From the NCBI GenBank assembly GCA_018828125.1, contig JAHJWB010000006.1, forward strand, positions 62,001-126,000: a DNA stretch of 64,000 bases. The letters run 5' to 3'. Made by a program: the position numbers and the translations under genes. Positions 42,989 through 54,904 of this stretch are shown in pieces (position 1 is the stretch's first letter; each line of letters opens with the position of its first letter). The notes beneath the pieces were generated by a model. The model ran no database searches, was not told the origin of the DNA, and saw only the letters and a program-made list of their open reading frames with translations. The stretch is from Gammaproteobacteria bacterium (GTDB lineage: Bacteria > Pseudomonadota > Gammaproteobacteria > Burkholderiales > Burkholderiaceae_C).

Positions 42989-43438
42989 GTGCCCGTTTTG
43001 GAGCAGAGCGTGCAAGAAAATGATTCCATGCCCTCCTCATCCTCTGAACCCACTCCACCCGTTAACCCCCAGAAGACCCGCACAGGTCTCAATCGCGTCT
43101 GGCACGCGGCTGGCTATTCTATGGAAGGCCTGCGCGCAGGCTGGAACGAGAAGGCCTTTCGCCAAGAAGCCATCGCCGCCATCGTGCTCATTCCCGCGTC
43201 GCTGTGGCTCGGGCAAAGCTGGGTGGAAATCGCGCTATTGGCAGGCTCGGTCGTGATGGTGATGATTGTCGAACTGCTCAACACCGGCATCGAAACCGCC
43301 ATCGACCGCATCGGACCCGAATGGCATGACCTGTCCAAACGCGCCAAGGACATGGGCAGTGCCGCGGTACTGCTGGCGCTGCTTTTGTGCGTAGGCACCT
43401 GGGCTGCGGCAATTTTTCAGAGGATTTCCCATGGTTGA
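42989..43438 (+). CDS. dgkA: Diacylglycerol kinase
   Basis: SMEGLRAGWNEKAFRQEAIAA...VELLNTGIETAIDRIGPEWHDLSKRAKDMGSAAVL. Confidence 0.95.
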   Translation: MPVLEQSVQENDSMPSSSSEPTPPVNPQKTRTGLNRVWHAAGYSMEGLRAGWNEKAFRQEAIAAIVLIPASLWLGQSWVEIALLAGSVVMVMIVELLNTGIETAIDRIGPEWHDLSKRAKDMGSAAVLLALLLCVGTWAAAIFQRISHG

Positions 43439-44024
43439 ACCAGCTTTTTCTGTGTGTGTGTACTGCGGCTCCCGTCCGGGTGAAGACGCCGCTTTTGCTC
43501 AGGCCGCAAAAACGGTCGGACAATGGATTGGTACCCACGGAGGTCAACTGGTTTACGGGGGCGGCCGCAGCGGCCTTATGGGCACGGTGGCCGAGGCCAC
43601 GCGCTCGGCAGGTGGGCGTGTGGTGGGTGTGATTCCCCAAGCCCTGGTCGACAAAGAACTGGCCAACCGCCAATGCGACGAACTGCACATTGTGCAAACC
43701 ATGCACGAACGCAAAGCCATGATGGCCGAACGCAGCGACGCTTTTTTGGCCCTGCCCGGCGGCATTGGCACGTTCGAAGAACTGTTTGAAGTTTGGACCT
43801 GGCGTCAACTGGGCTACCACGACAAGCCCCTGGGCCTGCTCAACGTGGCCGGCTACTACGACGGCCTTCTGAGCTTTTTGCAGACCAGCGTAGCCAGCGG
43901 TTTCATGGGCGAATGGCAGATGGGCCTGCTGCACGCATCCACCGACGCCGAAGCCCTGCTGCGCACGCTGGTGCAAGACGCCGGCCCCGACCAAGCACCC
44001 GTCCCGCTGCGCACGGTGATCTAA
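43431..44024 (+). CDS. LOG family / TIGR00730 Rossmann-fold protein
   Basis: VYCGSRPG, VYGGGRSGLMG, MHERKAMM and LPGGIGTFEELFEVWTW (PGGxGTxxE). Confidence 0.94.
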   Translation: MVEPAFSVCVYCGSRPGEDAAFAQAAKTVGQWIGTHGGQLVYGGGRSGLMGTVAEATRSAGGRVVGVIPQALVDKELANRQCDELHIVQTMHERKAMMAERSDAFLALPGGIGTFEELFEVWTWRQLGYHDKPLGLLNVAGYYDGLLSFLQTSVASGFMGEWQMGLLHASTDAEALLRTLVQDAGPDQAPVPLRTVI

Positions 44025-44212
44025 CAGCCTTCAAAAACTGGCGCAGCGCAAGGCCAGTGCCACCGTGGAACTGGCTTTGCCAGGCCACTGGTGGCAGCCC
44101 CCCTCTGGGGCTGAGGGCTGCGGCTCCAAGCCCGCCTGCGCAGGCTTGGACTGGCCCGAAGAGACGCCGCGTCTGGCGGCGGCACCGAGGCGCGAAGCAA
44201 CTCAGGGGGCGC

Positions 44213-46272
<2,060 letters not shown>

Positions 46273-46352
46273 GGAACTGGAATCGGCCCCTGCGGCCAGG
46301 TTGAATACCGCCAATATTGGCCCGCAGCCTGCAAAACAAGACCGGGGCATGC

Positions 46353-47741
46353 ATGGCTGAAGCTGCCATTATCGCCCGCGTAATCGGCACTGCGCTGGAT
46401 GTGGATGCCACCGCCTGGAACGCCCTGCTGGCGTCGCAAAGCCACCCCACGCCGTTCATGCGCCATGAGTATCTGGCCGCGCTGGAGGCGAGCGACAGCG
46501 CCACCCCGCGCACCGGCTGGGCGCCCCGATTCATGACGTTGTGGGACGGCCAGGGCGACGACGAGGTGTTGATCGCCGCCTGCCCGATGTACCTCAAGAA
46601 TCATTCGTACGGCGAGTACGTGTTCGACTGGGCCTGGGCCAGCGCTTACGAGCAGCACGGCGTGCCCTACTACCCCAAGGCTGTAATTGCCGTGCCTTTC
46701 ACACCGGTGCCAGGCACGCGCCTGATGGCGCGCGATGACTCTGCGCGGGCCTTGTTGGTGCAAGCGGTATGCCAGTGGTGCGAGGATGAGAACGTATCGT
46801 CCGTGCACATCTTGTTTGCCAGCCACGACGATGTGCTCACCAGTGCGCAGCAAGACTTGATGCTGCGCCATACCGTGCAATTTCACTGGAAAAATGTGGC
46901 CCCCACGCTCACCGCTGCGCGTGATTCGCTGCCCCATGCCGGGGAAGCGGCTCCGGCTTCACCAGAGGGTGGGGCCCTCACCGCTTTGGGGCAGCCCGGC
47001 GGCGGCGAGAACGCGGCTCCCACGCTGATCACGCCTTCTGATGCGCCTTCCTCCGAAGGGGCCTCGCCTACGGGCGGCGGCGCGGGCCAACCCTTCCAAG
47101 ACTTCGACCACTTCCTCGCCAGCCTCGCCCAAGACAAGCGCAAGAAGATCCGCCAGGAGCGCCGCCGCGTGGCCGATGCGGGTGTCTCGTTCCGCTGGTC
47201 GCGTGGCGCAGACATCAGCGCGGCCGACTGGGATTTTTTCTACCGCTGCTACGAGCGCACCTACCTTGAACACGGCAACCCGCCCTACCTCACACGGGAC
47301 TTCTTCGCCCGTATGGCCGCCCACATGCCCGAAGCGTGGCTGCTGTTTGTCGCCGAGCGTGACGGCAAATCTATTGCTAGTAGTTTGATAGCTATCAGCG
47401 CTTTACCATCAAGCGCTAGCGGCCAAAATCATCAAAACTCTGTGGCCTATGGCCGCTACTGGGGCGCGATGGAGCGTGTGGACTGCCTGCACTTTGAGGC
47501 CTGCTACTACCAGCCGCTGCAGTGGTGCATTGACCATGGCATTGACCGGTTTGAAGGCGGCGCCCAGGGCGAGCACAAGATGGCCCGCGCGCTGCTGCCT
47601 GTGCAGGCCACCAGTGCGCACTGGCTCGCACACCCTGCGTTTGCAGAGGCGGTCGAACGCTTTCTGGCGCGCGAGGGCGAAGGGGTGCAAGGCTACATGG
47701 GCGAATTGCAAGCAAGAAGCCCCTTCAGACGAGCAGAGTGA
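46353..47741 (+). CDS. GNAT/FemAB-like protein (DUF482, peptidogalycan biosynthesis-type) with two in-frame insertions
   Basis: HPTPFMRHEYLAALEASDSA...DFDHFLASLAQDKRKKIRQERRRV...YERTYLEHGNPPYLTRDFF...FEGGAQGEHKMARALLPV. Confidence 0.88.
   Translation: MAEAAIIARVIGTALDVDATAWNALLASQSHPTPFMRHEYLAALEASDSATPRTGWAPRFMTLWDGQGDDEVLIAACPMYLKNHSYGEYVFDWAWASAYEQHGVPYYPKAVIAVPFTPVPGTRLMARDDSARALLVQAVCQWCEDENVSSVHILFASHDDVLTSAQQDLMLRHTVQFHWKNVAPTLTAARDSLPHAGEAAPASPEGGALTALGQPGGGENAAPTLITPSDAPSSEGASPTGGGAGQPFQDFDHFLASLAQDKRKKIRQERRRVADAGVSFRWSRGADISAADWDFFYRCYERTYLEHGNPPYLTRDFFARMAAHMPEAWLLFVAERDGKSIASSLIAISALPSSASGQNHQNSVAYGRYWGAMERVDCLHFEACYYQPLQWCIDHGIDRFEGGAQGEHKMARALLPVQATSAHWLAHPAFAEAVERFLAREGEGVQGYMGELQARSPFRRAE
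47371..47432 (+). repeat. Dispersed hairpin repeat, copy 9 inside the GNAT/FemAB-like gene
   Basis: ttgctagtagtttgatagctatcagcgctttaccatcaagcgctagcggcc, translated in frame as IASSLIAISALPSSASGQ. Confidence 0.92.
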
Positions 47742-47860
47742 TGGGCAGGCGGGCCAGAATTGGGCAACAAGGCCAGCGAAGAGCCCCCGTGCTCGGCAGA
47801 AATTCATTTGCATCGTTAACGTGTGCGATAGCGATCAGTGCTGCCCGTGTTTCGCTCGCT

Positions 47861-48775
47861 TCAAGCCCCGGGCTGAGCGCCACGCTCCTTCACAAAATCC
47901 ACAAATGCTCTGAGTGGCGCCGGCAGGTGGCGTCGGCCTGAGTAATAGAGAAATGGCCCAGGAAAAGGCATTGCCCATTCCTCCAGGACCGGAACAAGCG
48001 CGCCGCTATCGAGGTGGGGCTGCAGCCAGCCCTCGAACAGATAAATGATTCCGCAACCCGCCAGTGCGGCGTCCACCGCCAAATCCACCCCTGCGGACAC
48101 GCGCACGACCAGGGGGCCGTGGACGTCAACAGACGCTATCTCGCCATCACGTTCGAACTCCCAATCGGGCATGGCACCGCTGGCAAAACGCCCACGCAGG
48201 CAGGCGTGCTGCATCAGGTCTCGCGGGTGTTCAGGCCGACCGCGCGCTGCCAGATAGGTGGGAGAGGCCGCAGTAGCAAAACGCTGCCAGCGGGGGCCGA
48301 TGGGGATGGCGATCATGTCCATCTCCAGGCGCTCACCATAGCGGATACCGGCGTCGCAGCCTTCGGCCAGGATGTCCACAAACCCTTCTTCAACCACCAC
48401 GTCCAGGCGGATGTCAGGGTAAGCCGCCAGGAACGCGGGCACGATGGCGGGCAACACCAGCCGCGCTGCACTGGCAGGCACGTTCAACCGCAGGGTGCCG
48501 GCTGGCCGATCACGAAATCCATTCACCACGTCCAGTGCGGCGTCCACCTCGCCCAGCGCGGGGCCCACGCGCTCCAGCAAGCGCGCGCCCGCCTCGGTGG
48601 GCGCAACGCTGCGGGTCGTGCGGTGCAAAAGCCGCACTCCCAGGCGCGCCTCCAGCCGGCGCACCGCTTCACTCAGGCTAGACGCACTGACACCTCCGCT
48701 CCGCCCCGCCTCCCGAAACCCGCCAGCGCGTGCAACAGAGACAAACGCGGCCAGATCGCCCAGGTATTCAGCCAT
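47861..48775 (-). CDS. LysR family transcriptional regulator
   Basis: DLAAFVSVARAGGFREAGRSGGVSASSLSEAVRRLEARLGVRLLHRTTRSVAPTEAG. Confidence 0.95.
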   Translation of the reverse strand: MAEYLGDLAAFVSVARAGGFREAGRSGGVSASSLSEAVRRLEARLGVRLLHRTTRSVAPTEAGARLLERVGPALGEVDAALDVVNGFRDRPAGTLRLNVPASAARLVLPAIVPAFLAAYPDIRLDVVVEEGFVDILAEGCDAGIRYGERLEMDMIAIPIGPRWQRFATAASPTYLAARGRPEHPRDLMQHACLRGRFASGAMPDWEFERDGEIASVDVHGPLVVRVSAGVDLAVDAALAGCGIIYLFEGWLQPHLDSGALVPVLEEWAMPFPGPFLYYSGRRHLPAPLRAFVDFVKERGAQPGA

Positions 48776-48894
48776 GTTGAAAAAGCTCCTCGGCCATTGT
48801 TCGAAAAAGCGCACAACCTGTGCGCATTAAACCGGCTTATCGTACGCGGCTTGCGTCCCTAAAGTGGACTTCATTCCATTGAAAGGACATCTCC

Positions 48895-49782
48895 ATGCAA
48901 TCGATCAACAACGCTGGCACCTTCCCGCTCGGCACCCGCGAAGTAAAGCGCCTTGGGTATGGCGCCATGCAATTGGCCGGCCCCGGGGTCTTCGGGCCAC
49001 CCAAGGACCGCGCCGCTGCCATCGCTGTGCTGCGTGCGGCCGTGGACAGTGGCGTGAACCACATTGACACCAGCGACTTCTATGGTCCGCACATCACCAA
49101 CCAGGTCATCAAAGAGGCGCTACACCCGTACCGCGATGGCTTGGTGATCGTGACAAAGGTGGGCGCGGTGCGCGGACCAGACGCATCCTGGACGCCTGCC
49201 TTCTCGGAAACCGCACTCAAGGACGCCGTGCATGACAACCTTCGCAACCTGGGGTTGGACGTTCTGGACGTAGTGAACCTGCGTGCCATGTTCAGCGTGC
49301 ACGGGCCGCAGGAAGGGTCGCTGGAGGCCCCGCTCACGGTGCTGGCAGAACTGCAACACCAGGGCCTGATTCGGCACATCGGCCTGAGCAACGTCACTGC
49401 GCGCCAAGTGCAGGACGGACGCACGGTGTGCCCCATTGTGTGCGTGCAGAACATGTACAACCTGGCAAACCGGGCGGACGAAGCCCTGCTCATGCAGCTC
49501 GCAGGCGAAGGCACTGCCTACGTGCCATTCTTTCCGCTCGGAGGATTTACGCCGCTGCAATCGGACGCGTTGTCCGAAGTGGCAACGGCTCTGGGCGCCA
49601 CGCCTATGCAAGTGGCGCTGGCGTGGCTGCTGCAGCGCGCGCCCAACGTCCTGCTGATCCCTGGCACCTCATCGGTCGCACACCTTCAACAGAATCTGGC
49701 AGCAGCAAACCTGCAGCTGCCACCCGATGCAGTGGCAAGGCTGGACGGGCTGGGTGCCGTGGCGCCGGCAGCCCCCCACTGA
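48895..49782 (+). CDS. Aldo/keto reductase family oxidoreductase
   Basis: RLGYGAMQLAGPGVFGPPKDR...GVNHIDTSDFYGPHITNQVIKEAL...LLIPGTSSVAHLQQNL. Confidence 0.94.
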   Translation: MQSINNAGTFPLGTREVKRLGYGAMQLAGPGVFGPPKDRAAAIAVLRAAVDSGVNHIDTSDFYGPHITNQVIKEALHPYRDGLVIVTKVGAVRGPDASWTPAFSETALKDAVHDNLRNLGLDVLDVVNLRAMFSVHGPQEGSLEAPLTVLAELQHQGLIRHIGLSNVTARQVQDGRTVCPIVCVQNMYNLANRADEALLMQLAGEGTAYVPFFPLGGFTPLQSDALSEVATALGATPMQVALAWLLQRAPNVLLIPGTSSVAHLQQNLAAANLQLPPDAVARLDGLGAVAPAAPH

Positions 49783-49817
49783 ACCGCAGCAGCATCCTGC
49801 ACACGGCCATCCACCGG

Positions 49818-51572
49818 TCAGAAGCTTTCCCAGTCCGTATCGTTACCGCCCGCCGTAGCCGTGACCGTTGAAGAAGCCTTGGATGGTTTAGCCAATGCAT
49901 GAGCGGGCTGCGCTGCACGCGATGCCACCGGCGCCTTGGGCAACGCCCGTGGCTTGGGCGCTGACATGGGGCGAGCCTGTGCTGCACCAACGGTGCGCGC
50001 AACCGCTGCGGCTGGGGAGATAGCCGGTGGCGTCTGCCCACTCGACAACCGGAAGAACGCCACCGTGCTCACCAGGTCTTGCGCCTGATTGTTCAGGCTG
50101 CTGGCCGCCGCAGCCATTTCTTCAACCAATGCAGCGTTTTGCTGCGTGACCTGATCCATCTGCGTCACGGCCTCGCCCACCTGCGACACGCCCTGGCTCT
50201 GCTCAGAGCTGGCGGCGCTGATCTCGCCCATCAAATCCGTCACGCGCTTGATGGCACTTACCACCTCATTCATGGTGGCACCGGCCTTGTCCACCAGCAC
50301 AGTGCCCGTGCCTACGCGCTCCACGCTGTCGTTGATCAGTGCCTTGATCTGCTTGGCGGCGTCGGCCGAACGGCCTGCCAGGCTGCGCACTTCAGACGCC
50401 ACCACCGCAAAACCACGGCCCTGCTCACCCGCACGGGCGGCCTCGACGGCGGCGTTCAGCGCCAGGATGTTGGTCTGAAACGCAATCCCATCGATCACGC
50501 CAATGATGTCGGCGATCTTGCTGCTGCTGTCGTGGATGCCCTTCATGGTGCTGACCACCTGGCTCACCACTTCGCCACCGCTCACCGCCACGGTCGATGC
50601 GCTTTGGGCCAGCTGGTTGGCTTGACGGGCGTTCTCGGCGTTCTGGCGCACGGTGGAGTTGAGTTGTTCCATCGACGCAGCGGTTTCCTGCAGCGCGCTG
50701 GCCTGCTGCTCGGTGCGGGCGCTCAGGTCGTTGTTGCCCTGCGCAATCTCCGACGAGGCCGTAGAGACACTTTCAGACCCCGAACGCACCTGGCCCACGA
50801 TGCGCGCCAGGTTCTGCTGCATCTCGTCCAGCGAACGCAACAACTGCGCCACTTCGTCTTTGCCATCGTGGCGGATGTCCACCGCCAAGTTGCCGTGGCT
50901 GATTTCATCTGCCGCCTCCACCGCGCGCTGCACGGGGCGCACGATGGAGCGTGTAGCCCACAGCGCCAATACAGCACCCAAAATCAAGGACACCACAGCG
51001 CCAATGGTCAATGCTAACTGGCTGGTACCCGCTGTTTTTATGAGGCTCGCTTCGAATTCGTCGAGCTGCTTGTGCGTGTTATCGGCCACATCGGCAAGTG
51101 ACTGGAGGTAGGTGGTCGCCATGGGCTTGAGGTCCGTGTCCACCAATGCCGCCACGTCTTCACCCGCCTTTTTGCGCTCCAGCAACTTGGCGCGGGCACC
51201 CACATATGCGGACCGAGTGACGGCTACGCGGTCCAGCAGCTGCTTTTCCTTGTCATCGTCAATCAGGGCCACGAGCTGCTTTTGGATTTCAGTGGCGCGC
51301 TTGGATGTCGCGGTCATGTCGATGCCAAGCGCTGCGATCTGAGCCGCATCATTGGTTTTGAGCGCCGCAGAAGCACGCACCCAGTTGAGGTCGATAGCCG
51401 ACTTCCAATCCTGAGCCAGCGAATTGCGCTGCATTTCTATAGTGGCAATCCGCACGCTGGCGTCTTTCAGCACAGAAAGTCTCCAAACGCCGATGGCGGC
51501 AATGCTGGCAGTGATCAGTAAGACCAAGCCAAAGGCAAAACTTAAGCGGGTGCCGATTCTGAGGTTATTCAT
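49818..51572 (-). CDS. Methyl-accepting chemotaxis protein 1 (C-terminal DWESF)
   Basis: HAMP plus signalling hairpin ([51 protein letters not shown]-type core), C-terminus [10 protein letters not shown]. Confidence 0.96.
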   Translation of the reverse strand: MNNLRIGTRLSFAFGLVLLITASIAAIGVWRLSVLKDASVRIATIEMQRNSLAQDWKSAIDLNWVRASAALKTNDAAQIAALGIDMTATSKRATEIQKQLVALIDDDKEKQLLDRVAVTRSAYVGARAKLLERKKAGEDVAALVDTDLKPMATTYLQSLADVADNTHKQLDEFEASLIKTAGTSQLALTIGAVVSLILGAVLALWATRSIVRPVQRAVEAADEISHGNLAVDIRHDGKDEVAQLLRSLDEMQQNLARIVGQVRSGSESVSTASSEIAQGNNDLSARTEQQASALQETAASMEQLNSTVRQNAENARQANQLAQSASTVAVSGGEVVSQVVSTMKGIHDSSSKIADIIGVIDGIAFQTNILALNAAVEAARAGEQGRGFAVVASEVRSLAGRSADAAKQIKALINDSVERVGTGTVLVDKAGATMNEVVSAIKRVTDLMGEISAASSEQSQGVSQVGEAVTQMDQVTQQNAALVEEMAAAASSLNNQAQDLVSTVAFFRLSSGQTPPAISPAAAVARTVGAAQARPMSAPKPRALPKAPVASRAAQPAHALAKPSKASSTVTATAGGNDTDWESF

Positions 51573-51677
51573 GGGTCTCTTTCGTATGTGTTGTGAGGAA
51601 AGCCTGCCTTTAGTTTCTTAAGGAACTCTTTTCGCAATGGTCCGTTGGAAGACATCAAAAGGCTTGTCGATTTCCTC

Positions 51678-51700
51678 AAGTGATAACAATTATATCACTT
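51678..51700. promoter_or_regulatory. Perfect dyad in the AT-rich region upstream of MCP1
   Basis: AAGTGATA acaatta TATCACTT. Confidence 0.5.
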
Positions 51701-51820
51701 TTAATGATACAAATGATTAAATCAATTGAGCGCAAAAATTGAATCTACGCGTTCCCACGCATTGATAGCAATGATCGCTGGTACGCATGACGAGTCAGAA
51801 AGCCCTCACGCAGCAGCAAA

Positions 51821-51856
51821 AGAAAAAGGCACGTGGACAAGCCACGTGCCTTTTTC
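51821..51856 (-). terminator. Terminator between MCP2 and MCP1
   Basis: AAAAAGGCACGTGG acaag CCACGTGCCTTTTT. Confidence 0.85.
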
Positions 51857-52027
51857 ATGTTCGGAGGCACCGCAACAGCGCCTGCTACATCCTGTCCAGA
51901 ACCTTCCCAATAGTCTTCAACCCAGTGCGGACTGTTGGGGGTAGCGGTACCTTCGCTGCAGTTCGTACGCCCTTTGCACGCAGTGCTACAAAGGTCTATG
52001 ACGGGCGCTGATGTGAATCCATCTTTT

Positions 52028-53671
52028 TCACTGCCGCGGAAGCAGGGACAGCAGCGATGCCGCGCCCCCGGGGCGATGCGAAGCGCTGGGGGACGAGGGC
52101 GCAGCCACTGCTGAAAGCGGTGGTCTTGTTTGGTCGGCCGACAGCTTGAACACCGCCACCGCACCCACCAGCGCATCGGCCTGCTGGCTCAGGCTGCTGG
52201 CAGCGGCGGCCATTTCCTCGACGAGCGCAGCGTTTTGCTGTGTCACCTGATCCATCTGCGTGACGGCCTCGCCCACTTGCGATACCCCGGTGCTTTGCTC
52301 ACTGCTGGCTGCGCTGATCTCGCCCATGATGTCCGTCACGCGCCGGATGGCGCCTACCACTTCGGTCATGGTGGTGCCGGCCTTGTCCACCAGTTGGGTG
52401 CCCTGCTCGACCCGCTCCACGCTCGCGGTGATCAGCGACTTGATCTCCTTGGCCGCCTCGGCGCTGCGCTGGGCGAGGTTGCGCACTTCGCCAGCCACGA
52501 CCGCAAAACCGCGGCCCTGCTCGCCTGCGCGGGCGGCCTCGACGGCGGCGTTCAGCGCCAGGATGTTGGTCTGAAACGCAATGCCGTCGATTACGCTGAT
52601 GATGTCGGCAATTTTTTTGCTGCTGTCGTTGATACCTTTCATGGTGGTGACCACTTCGGCGACCACGTCGCCGCCCTGCCCCGCCACGGTTGACGCGCTC
52701 ATCGCCAACTGGTTGGCCTGGCGCGCGTTGTCGGCGTTTTGTTTGACAGTGGAACTCAGTTCCTCCATCGACGCCGCGGTCTCTTGCAGCGCGCTGGCTT
52801 GCTGTTCGGTACGCATCGACAGGTCGTTGTTGCCTGATGCAATCTCGGCACTGGCCGATGCAACCCCCTGGGCATTGCCTCGCACGCCCGACACCACGTG
52901 CGCCAGGTTGTCGCGCATGGCGGTCAGCCCGCCCAGCAATTGGGCAATTTCGTCCCTGCCGCGGGCGTGGATGGGCACCGTCAGATCCCCCTGGGCCACG
53001 GAATCCGTGATCTGCACCGCATTGCCCAGCGCGCGTGAAATCTGCCGGATCATGGCGCCCCCCATCAGCGCCGCCAGCAAGATACCCACTAGCACCGCGG
53101 TCAGCGCCAGTGCGCGGATGGTCTGAAAGCTGGCCGCTGCGCGGTCGTACTCGGCCTTGGCGCGGTCCAGTTGCACCTGCATCAGTTGGCCCAGCACCTC
53201 TTGCAAGGGGTCGATAGCGGGGTACATCTCCTTGGCGGCAAAGGTGGTCAGCGCGGCTACGTCCGCGGACTTGAAATGCCCTATCAGCACGTCGGTGGCT
53301 GCATCGGCCTTGGCTTGCAGAGGTTTGAAGCGCTCGACCAGTTGGGTCTCCTCGGGCACCAGATGCGTGGCCAGATAGGCTTTCCAGTTGGCGTCAATCT
53401 CCTTACGCGCGTCGGCCACCGATGCAAGCCCCTGCGCGGGCGTCATGGCCCCATCCCGCACCTTGTGGGCGGCATCCACCACGTGCACGGCATACATGTC
53501 CGCTACCACCTTGATCTGCTTGAGGGGCACTACCCGGTCGTCGTAGACAGACTTGAGCCCGGCATTGGACTGCCCCATGCCAAACAAGCCAGCGCCCCCG
53601 ACCAGCAGCACCAGCAAACACAAGGCTGCGAGCAATGCAGCAAGTCGGGTGGATATCTTGAACTGGCTCAT
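52028..53671 (-). CDS. Methyl-accepting chemotaxis protein 2 (no C-terminal pentapeptide)
   Basis: [83 protein letters not shown]. Confidence 0.95.
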   Translation of the reverse strand: MSQFKISTRLAALLAALCLLVLLVGGAGLFGMGQSNAGLKSVYDDRVVPLKQIKVVADMYAVHVVDAAHKVRDGAMTPAQGLASVADARKEIDANWKAYLATHLVPEETQLVERFKPLQAKADAATDVLIGHFKSADVAALTTFAAKEMYPAIDPLQEVLGQLMQVQLDRAKAEYDRAAASFQTIRALALTAVLVGILLAALMGGAMIRQISRALGNAVQITDSVAQGDLTVPIHARGRDEIAQLLGGLTAMRDNLAHVVSGVRGNAQGVASASAEIASGNNDLSMRTEQQASALQETAASMEELSSTVKQNADNARQANQLAMSASTVAGQGGDVVAEVVTTMKGINDSSKKIADIISVIDGIAFQTNILALNAAVEAARAGEQGRGFAVVAGEVRNLAQRSAEAAKEIKSLITASVERVEQGTQLVDKAGTTMTEVVGAIRRVTDIMGEISAASSEQSTGVSQVGEAVTQMDQVTQQNAALVEEMAAAASSLSQQADALVGAVAVFKLSADQTRPPLSAVAAPSSPSASHRPGGAASLLSLLPRQ

Positions 53672-54135
53672 GGCAACTCTCCTGGTGGGGGTAGATGAAA
53701 CAGAGGGAGACGTGGCAGCCCGGCGGCACGCGCGCGGCAGCAAAAGGCGCAGAGGAACAGTGAAAAGTAGGAACCGCGGCGCCTACGCGATTCGCCGAGC
53801 GCAGATGCGGGGCCATGCCGCGGCGCGCGCCCGGTGGTCCAAACGGTCAACCGGCCATCACGACACGGAATCAGAGCGGGAAACCCACGGGACATGAGAG
53901 CACTCCCTGCAGAAGAGGCGCAGGCAAACAGACGACCGAGGCGATGGCCAGTTCTGCAAATGGTGCGATGCGCTTTTGCAGAAAGGGCGACTCAGCATAG
54001 CGCTTTCCGTTACGTTTGCGTACAACCGTGGGCCGCGATGCCACACATCCCCCGCCGTGAACGCCATGGGCTACTCTGCGCAAACCATACAAATGCGCAA
54101 CATCCTGCCCCCAAAATACGCGCGCTTTGCTGACC

Positions 54136-54654
54136 CTAACTCGCTGCCACTCGTTTGACCAGTCCTATTTCATCGCTGCTCAACAACGCTTCGATGTCCA
54201 TCACGATCAGCATGCGGTCGCCCAAGCTGGCAATGCCGGTAACAAAGGCCGGGTCCACATTGCCCTGGCGCTCAAACTGCGGGGCGGGTTTTATGAGTTC
54301 GGGCGCCAGCGACACCACGTCGGCCACTGCATCCACCACTGCGCCGATCACTGTGCCGCCGATGTCCAGGATGATGACCACGGTGAAGTCGGTGTAGTTG
54401 GCTTCGGGGCACCCCAGCTTCAGGCGCAAGTCGAGGATGGGCACGATGCGGCCGCGCAGGTCGATCACGCCCTTGATGAAGTCTGGCGAATGCGCCAGTC
54501 GCGTGGGGTGCTCGTACGAGCGGATTTCCTGCACCCGCAGGATGTCGATACCGTACTCCTCCGAGCCCAGGCGGAAGGTCAGGTATTCGCCAGCGCTCGA
54601 CGTGGCTTGCAATGTGGACGGACGGGACGATGTGGGGGCAGGTGCAGCGATCAT
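54136..54654 (-). CDS. cheW: Chemotaxis coupling protein CheW
   Basis: EYLTFRLGSEEYGIDILRVQEIRSYEHPTRLAHSPDFIKGVIDLRGRIVPILDLRLKLG. Confidence 0.96.
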   Translation of the reverse strand: MIAAPAPTSSRPSTLQATSSAGEYLTFRLGSEEYGIDILRVQEIRSYEHPTRLAHSPDFIKGVIDLRGRIVPILDLRLKLGCPEANYTDFTVVIILDIGGTVIGAVVDAVADVVSLAPELIKPAPQFERQGNVDPAFVTGIASLGDRMLIVMDIEALLSSDEIGLVKRVAAS

Positions 54655-54904
54655 GGCGAGGGCTTTCTGAGAGATGCGGAAGGGCACGCGGTCTATCAAA
54701 ACAAAGCCCGCGCGGGCGTGGGGGGAGCATAGCAGTGTCAGTTGCAATTGCTAACAAACCGAGGGTTAACCCGCAAAGCAAGTCGACCGAGGGCAGACTC
54801 ACTCACCCTGCTTCACCCTGCTACATGCGCCTGTCTTGCATTTGAGTCTTGCATTTGAATTGGAGAGCTAGCTCCAGTCAAACCCCCAATGCACAGACTA
54901 AAAA

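Noticed and set aside
51750-51785. gcattgatagcaatgatcgctgg resembling the dispersed repeat
   Set aside because: Only the short GATAGC-like word matches; no hairpin arms or AGAGGCC flank.
51745-52176. Minus-strand ORF (NSPHWVEDYWEGSGQDVAGAVAVPPN) between MCP2 and MCP1
   Set aside because: Overlaps the MCP2 3' end in another frame and reads through a terminator hairpin. No family recognised; possibly a gene remnant but not supportable.
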